From contig CM051030.1 of assembly GCA_027627225.1 (NCBI GenBank), positions 26,135,927 to 26,199,926 of the forward strand: a stretch of DNA of 64,000 bases, given 5' to 3'. Positions 58,160 through 64,000 of the stretch are shown one piece after another; positions within the stretch are counted from its first letter, which is position 1; the number at the start of each line of letters is the position of its first letter. The stretch is from Congeria kusceri. Its lineage: Eukaryota; Mollusca; Bivalvia; Myida; Dreissenidae. Under the pieces are notes generated by a model that worked only from the letters and a program-made list of their open reading frames with translations, was not told the origin of the DNA and made no database searches. The position numbers were made by a program, and so were the translations under genes.

Positions 58160-60850
58160 TCTCGCCTTTTGTCCGTCGTCCGTCGTGAATTGTGAGTCTT
58201 CAACATTTACCTTGTGAACACTCTAGAGGCCACATTTATTGGCCAATTTTTTATTAAATTTTGTCAGAACATTTGGCCTAATAATATTTCGGCCAAGTTC
58301 CAAACTGGGTCATGTGGGGTCAAAAACCAGTTCACTAGGTGAAATTGAAGAAAAAGCTTGTGAACAGTCTAAAGTCGAATTTTTGCCCAATCAGCATGAA
58401 ACTTGTTCAGAACATTTGTTCTCATGATATGTTTGCAGAGTTCGAAAATGGTTCTGATCCGTTAAAAACATGGCCGCCAAGGGGCGGGGAAGTTTTCCTT
58501 ATATGGCTATAGAAAAAGCTTGTGAACACTCTAGAAGTCAAAATGTTTGCCCAATCAACATAAAACTTGCTCAGAACCTTTGTTATTTTGATATCTCGGC
58601 CGAGTTTGAAAATAGTTCCGCTCCATAAAAAACAAGGCCACCAGGGGCCGGGTAAGCTTTCCTTATATGGCTATAGAAAAAGCTCGTGAACACTCTAGAA
58701 GTCACAATTTTTACCCAATCAATAAAACACTTGCTCAGAACCTATGTTATTTTGATATCTCGGCCGAGTTTGTTAATAGTTCCGCTCCATTGAAAAACAA
58801 GGCCGCCAGGGGCCGGGGTAGTTTTCCTTATATGGCTATAGAAAAAGCTTGTGAACACTCTAGAAGTCGCAATTTTTCCCAATCAACATAACACTTGCTC
58901 AGAACTTTTGTTCTTATGGTATCTTGGCCAAGTTCCAAAATAGGTCCTCTCCATTGAAAAACATGGCCCCCAGGGAGCCGGGAGGTTTTCCTTTTATGGC
59001 TATAGAAAAAGCTCGTGAACACTCTAGAAGTCACATTTTTTGCCTAATCAACATGAAACTTTGCTCAGAACATTAGTTCTTATGAAATCTCGGCCGAGTT
59101 AAAAATGGTTCCGGTCTGGTGAAAAACATGGCCGCCGGGGGTGGGTGGGCAGTTTTCCTTATATGGCTATAGGAAAAGCTTGTGAACGTTCTCAAGTCAA
59201 CTTTTTTGCCCAATCTTCATGAAACTTGGTCAGAACATTTGTCCCAATAATATAATGGCCGAGTTCGAATCTGGGTCATGTGTGGTCAGAAACTAGGTCA
59301 CTAGTTCAAATTGAAGAAAAAGCTTGTACAAACCCTACTAGAAGTCACATCTTTTGCCTAGTGTTTATGAAACATGGTCAGAACATTTGTCTTAATGGTA
59401 TCTCGGCCATGTTTGAATCTGGGCCATGTGGTGTCAAAAACTAGATCACTAGGTTAAATTGAAGAAAAAGCTTGCTAACTCTATAGAAGTTACATTATTT
59501 TCCCAATCGTCATGAAACTTGGTCAGAACATTTGTCCCAATGTTATCTCGGCCGAGTTCGAATCTGAGTCATGTGGGGTCAAAAACTAGGTCACAAGGTA
59601 GGTCAAATTGAAGAAAAAGCTTCACTTTTAATAAGTTCTTCAACATTTTAAATGTCTGTTGTCGCTTAAGTTTTTGAAACCGTGATGATTAAGGCCGTAT
59701 TTCCATCAGTCGGTATCAGTATATCCATATTCGTATACAAATCTATCACATGAAAACATTTTCAACTTATAAAACTCAGCTGAGCGACCCATTTCGTGCC
59801 GTTGTTTGCCTAATTAACCTAAAACGTGCTCAGAACCTTAAATCTGATAATATATCGGCGGAGTTGAAAATGATTCCGCTCCGTTGAAAAACATGGCCGC
59901 CAGGGGGCGGGGCAGGTTTCCTCATTTGGCTATAGAAAAAGCTTCTGAACTCTCAAGAAGTCACATTTTTGGCCCAATCAACATAAAACTTGTTCACGAC
60001 GTTTGATCTTATGATATCTTGGCCCAGTTCGAAAATGGTTCCGGTCGGTTGAAAAACACTGTCGCCAGGGGGTAGAGGGCAGTTTTCCTCATAGGAAAAG
60101 CATGTGAACACTCTAGAAGTAAATGTTTTGCCTAATCAACATGAAACTTGCTCAGATTTTTTTTTTTTTTTGTATATCTGGGTAAGGTCCAAAATGGTTC
60201 CGGTCCAATGGAAAACATGGCCCAAATGGGGGTGGGGGTGGTGGCAGTTTTCCTTATATTGCTATAGAAAAGCTTGTGGACACTCTTAATGTTACATTTT
60301 TTCGCCAGTCAACATGAAACTTCCTCATAACCTTTGCGGGCTCGAAAATGGTTCCGGTCTGTCAATGAACGTGCATGCCAGGGGTGGGGTGTTACAGTTT
60401 TGCTAATTGGGCTATAGAAAAAAGCTTGTGAACACTCTGGAAGTCACATTTTTGTCCAATGAACATGCAGCTTGCTCAGAACATTTGTTCATATGATATT
60501 TTGGCGGAGTAAGAAAATGATTCCGGTCCAATGAAAAACATGGCCGCCAGGGGAGGGGGTTAAATTTTACTTATATGGATATATTGAAGCTTGTGAACAC
60601 TCTAGAAGCCACATTTGTATCCCAATCATCATGAAACTTTCTCAGAACATTTGTTGCTATGATATCTTGGGCAAGTTCAAACCCAGGTCACATGTGGTAA
60701 AATACTGGGTCAACAGGCAAAAAAACCACAACAAGCTTGCAAACAATCTAGAAGCCAAATTTCTTAAGTCGAATCTTCATGTAACTCGCTCCGAGCAGTT
60801 TAATTCCTTTACCCTCTCTAGTGAGCGCCAATGGCCCTCTTGTTTTCAAA
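58160..60850 (+). repeat. ~165-bp monomer array, ~15 units
   Basis: Monomers carry GGCTATAGAAAAAGCTTGTG, AACACTCTAGAAGTCACATTTT, GCCCAATCAACATGAAACTTG, CTCAGAACATTTGTTCTTATG, ATATCTCGGCCGAGTT, GAAAATGGTTCCGGTC and AAAACATGGCCGCCAGGGG. Starts lie about 165 bp apart (58,507, 58,671, 58,840, 59,000, 59,167). A second monomer type with GGGTCATGTGGGGTCAAAAAC and TAGGTCACTAGGT appears at 58,300-58,360 and 59,265-59,620. A non-repeat stretch interrupts the array at about 59,640-59,800. The right end AGTGAGCGCCAATGGCCCTC looks like the terminus of a bivalve non-autonomous element. Confidence 0.9.
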
Positions 60851-63430
60851 CAATGTTAATTTTGTCCGTGACTTATTCAAGAACAATATTTTGGCATTTC
60901 ACTATATATCGATCAAAATTGTACATTTGAAACCAATAATTATCACTTACATCACACTTGTGACGAGCCTCTGTTAATGTTTGATACCTACTGAAAAACC
61001 AAATCAAAATGTGATAAGAAATTGGTTAAATGGCTGATAAAATTATAATATTGCTGCATTATATACATGTTTAAAACACATAATTGTTTTTACACAATGA
61101 CAAAAAAAATGATGAGCCATACAATTTGAAACAAGTTTGTTAATTAGTTATTAGTTCAATATAAAAAATGCAATTTACCATCGATTCTGCTTGCGAAAAC
61201 TCGGAAGAAACCTTAGCGCTATCGATAGGCAGCCGTGACACGAGCCTAACAGGCAACAATGTACTTTTGTGACCGACTTGGGTCCCTGTGCTTTTGACGG
61301 TTTTTGCAGATTTCTTCGTGTGATTGCATTAAACGAAACAAGAAATTTAACCTTAATAAGTTAAGTTAAATCTTAAGCTTTGGTCAAAATTGTAGTCGAA
61401 ATTGCTATCTAAAAAAAGCCTGTAACAGTTCTGGAAATACATATGGAGACTCCGAGTGTACCTAAATACAGCCACTTACAAAAATATGTTTTATTAAAAA
61501 AAAAAACACACAAGAAAACATTATTAAACTACACCTTGTTGGTCAGATTTCTTCTTATGAATCTGTTATTTACCATATTCTAGTATTTCCTTTCAAACAT
61601 TTCTCTGCAAACTTTATTTATCGGAGATACTGTTTTGATTTCAATCCCACATTGGCAAATATTTATATTCGAAAGGAAGAAAAACAATATCCTTGTAAGT
61701 AAATGCATACATAATGCAGTCAATTCTGTTGAAACTTGACTTTCGTTGCTGAGACAGGCTCATGCATCAATGGATACAATTGAATTATTGGACTTGACCA
61801 TACAAACACATATTTGTCGGCGTAGCTGTCTAAGATCACTTTTGACCCAGATTTTCTTGCGATAATTATGCAGCGGGAAAATTGAATGCCAATATAATTG
61901 GGCAAATTGTCTAATTCTAGAGAATGCAAACTTCAAACAATGGTTTAACGTATACCAGTAACTGTTGCATACTTTTGGGGAATAAAAATTGACATAATTA
62001 AATACATAAGCGGTTAAAATGAAGTTATAAACATATCCTCCCGTATAATATAGAACTGTGGCTAATTATTAAGGTATTTTCTCATTCTATGCCATAAACA
62101 GAATGATATATTCATTCACGCAACGAAATAACTATTTTGTTTAGCCTACATTTATATAAGCGTTACGCTCTATAAATAGCAATTGTGAAATCTTCCCATG
62201 CTTAAATCTCACTCACAGAGTTGCCGTTATATGTAGCCATTGATTCTAGCGAGTTCATCGCAATCCACAAAAAGTAGTGGCATTCTAAAAATAGTGCTCC
62301 TAACTAGCAACGGCTGTATAGCTGTGTTAATATACTCGTACATGCATAAATAATGGCGTTCAGAGAATCATAAACCTAAAAATATCCATAAGTGTGGAAT
62401 TTATATTATAAACTTACTGTTAATTTGATTTAAAATTGTTGTTACGATTTATTAACGATTATTTAAAATTGCATCTTTCTATCAACTTCTCCAGATGTTA
62501 TTAAATCTGTAAAAAGCTGCTACATTTTTATAGATAAAATGTTATGAAAGAAGATTCGGAATGTGTCGAATTGTTATTCGCGTAGCATGAATACACAATT
62601 TGCAATACTAATTTTACACAGGAACCCTTGATATATCATATTTCTACTGCTATAATTTAAAATCGTCATAGTCTAATGAATTTTTTATGTTTGCATTATC
62701 AAAAAATAAAGTCTTTTTTTTAAAGTCGAATGTTCCCTGACTATTGCTTTTTATTGGGATACACAGGGTACATGCTTATTTGACTTCAAATCGTTATTAT
62801 ATTAGATAACTAACATGAATGGTATATTACCGGTACTATAAATAAGTATTTAAATCGTCTGATACATAATATTTTTCCCGAAAGTATTTTCTTACATTGT
62901 TAATTTGTTAAATTGGCTAGACAAATTCAGATAACGATTATGTTAACCTAAATTATTTTGGTTATTCATATATTACTGGTAGAAGCATGGAGTTATATGA
63001 TAGGCTTATTCACGGAATAGATATTAATTATTATTCAATTTAATTTTTAAATATATCAATTTATCTCAAATTAACTTTTGGGTCCGAGAAGTTTTCTTAT
63101 AGAGTCCGAAAATTCTGGCGTCCAAAAAGTCCCCTAATATTGGTAGGGACCAAAAAATCTGGTATCTGAGAAGTCACGTAACCGATCATCTTGGCCGTCT
63201 TTTTAGGTAATCTTCAAATGATATCTCAATATTAATTTCAACGCCGATTGTCTTTTTTAAAGACATTTCTTGTTTCAGGTGTCTAGATTTAAATACTGTC
63301 CGGATTTACATACTTCGCCAGTATCATTATATTATGAAATTTAATAATACATATTTTTACATGTTTCTATTGAAATATAAGTGTTCGTTACAGCAGAATT
63401 GTGTCGATATACTTTAACTTAATACATATA
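60851..63430. other. Intergenic DNA, nothing recognised
   Basis: AT-rich sequence over 2.6 kb without coding pattern, RNA gene or repeat that I can identify. A short series of GTCCGAGAAG, GTCCGAAAAT, GTCCAAAAAG words at 63,083-63,130 is the only local repetition. Confidence 0.4.
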
Positions 63431-63534
63431 TCACTTTTGCAGTGATTTCTCCCCCAAATGATGAGATCACTCCTAGGAGTTCGAATATTGTTAATCTAGC
63501 ATGACCAGATTGTTCTCATGTCAGTGCTTTTTAA

Positions 63535-63745
63535 TGCCCCCTCTTTAGATGGGTGGGAGGGTGGGGGGCATATATATTTGCCCTTGTCCGTCCGTCGGAT
63601 TTTTGTGGAGCGCATAACACAAAACGTATAATTGCTAGAGTGATGAAACTGTATTTTAAGTATATTTATCTGCATCGGGGCTTATGCACCTGGGAATTTT
63701 GGTGCCGTTTTTTGGACATCAGCAGAATAATGGCCCTTTTTTAAG
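63535..63745 (+). repeat. Dispersed repeat, TTTGCCCTTGTCC family, outside the array
   Basis: Contains GGGGGGCATATATATTTGCC, CTTGTCCGTCCGTCGGATTT and GCGCATAACACAAAACGTAT, the counterparts of boxes at 745-830. This copy and the one in the unit are clearly diverged. Confidence 0.6.
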
Positions 63746-64000
63746 CAATCGCTTCCTTCAGCGAGACGCAAAAACCAATACTGCTCATGTAAAACTTACA
63801 ATGAACTGAGAGGGAGCTTTAAATATTATTCGATGAAACTTACATAGTTTTTGACAGATTTGACAAGAGATTTTTGTTCACTTTAATATCTTCTTCTTGC
63901 GTTATTGTACAAGATTCCTCTCGGGGGCTATAATTTATTATATGGTAAAATTTATTTTATTGTTAAATGTATGCGGGGTAATTCGCATTTTTGTAACATT

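Overview
The window is animal nuclear DNA, most likely from a bivalve mollusc. The evidence is AT-rich sequence, interrupted coding fragments with GT-AG boundaries, tRNA-derived SINEs, decayed non-LTR retrotransposons, large microsatellites and repeat families whose wording I associate with bivalve genomes: the 'TATTTGCCCTTGTCC(A/G)TCCGTC' family, the ~163-bp 'catgtgacccc..ggcgtggcc' family ending in '..GTGCTCAGGTGAGCTAA', and the ~165-bp 'gctatagaaaaagcttgtgaacactctagaag' family. The bivalve label rests on recall of these families, not on a search. Nothing is bacterial, and there is no CRISPR array or rRNA gene.

Region 1 (1 to ~33,974) is a tandem array of an 11.92-kb unit. Taking the (GT)n tract as the natural border, there is a partial unit at 1-10,135, a full unit at 10,136-22,058 and a nearly full unit at 22,059-33,974. 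Homology stops inside the (GT)n tract at 33,974 and unrelated sequence follows. Each complete unit starts, just after (GT)n, with a near-perfect palindrome and a promoter-like block (NRF1-type palindrome, two TTACGTCA boxes, then an ATG directly followed by a GTAAGA splice donor). Next come broken exon-like pieces (an acidic exon, its tandem duplicate and a terminal exon resembling a Myb/SANT-like motif), a ~1-kb direct duplication carrying two arrays of ~22-bp palindromic repeats, a ~454-bp element with ~40-bp inverted ends, a triplicated ~355-bp repeat, and clusters of the palindromic 14-mer CACTGTCCTCAGTG.

Diagnostic differences among the three copies follow one simple pattern. Before unit coordinate ~5,726 the middle copy matches the third; after ~6,600 it matches the first. 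This is the expected product of one unequal crossover, or of an assembly misjoin that imitates it.

Region 2 (34.0-46.4 kb) is repeat-rich: a compound microsatellite, two tRNA-SINE copies, a 270-bp (CTGC)n tract, a ~390-bp tandem repeat family interrupted by a 2.64-kb element whose core is ~163-bp repeats in head-to-head orientation, a (TAA/ATT)n block, a 5'-truncated LINE on the minus strand and a 550-bp (CTA)n tract.

Region 3 (46.4-64 kb) is mostly single-copy-looking non-coding DNA with a few tentative exons: a TATA-box plus signal-peptide first exon at 46.8-47.2 kb, a frameshifted coding-like stretch on the minus strand at 49.3-49.7 kb, and a well-bounded exon at 51.1 kb. It also holds a second dead LINE fragment (51.9-52.9 kb), a ~90-bp repeat array in two orientations (52.9-54.2 kb), a small MITE-like hairpin (56.7 kb) and a long ~165-bp monomer array (58.2-60.85 kb). 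I see no intact long protein-coding gene anywhere in the window. All coding calls are partial, broken or tentative.
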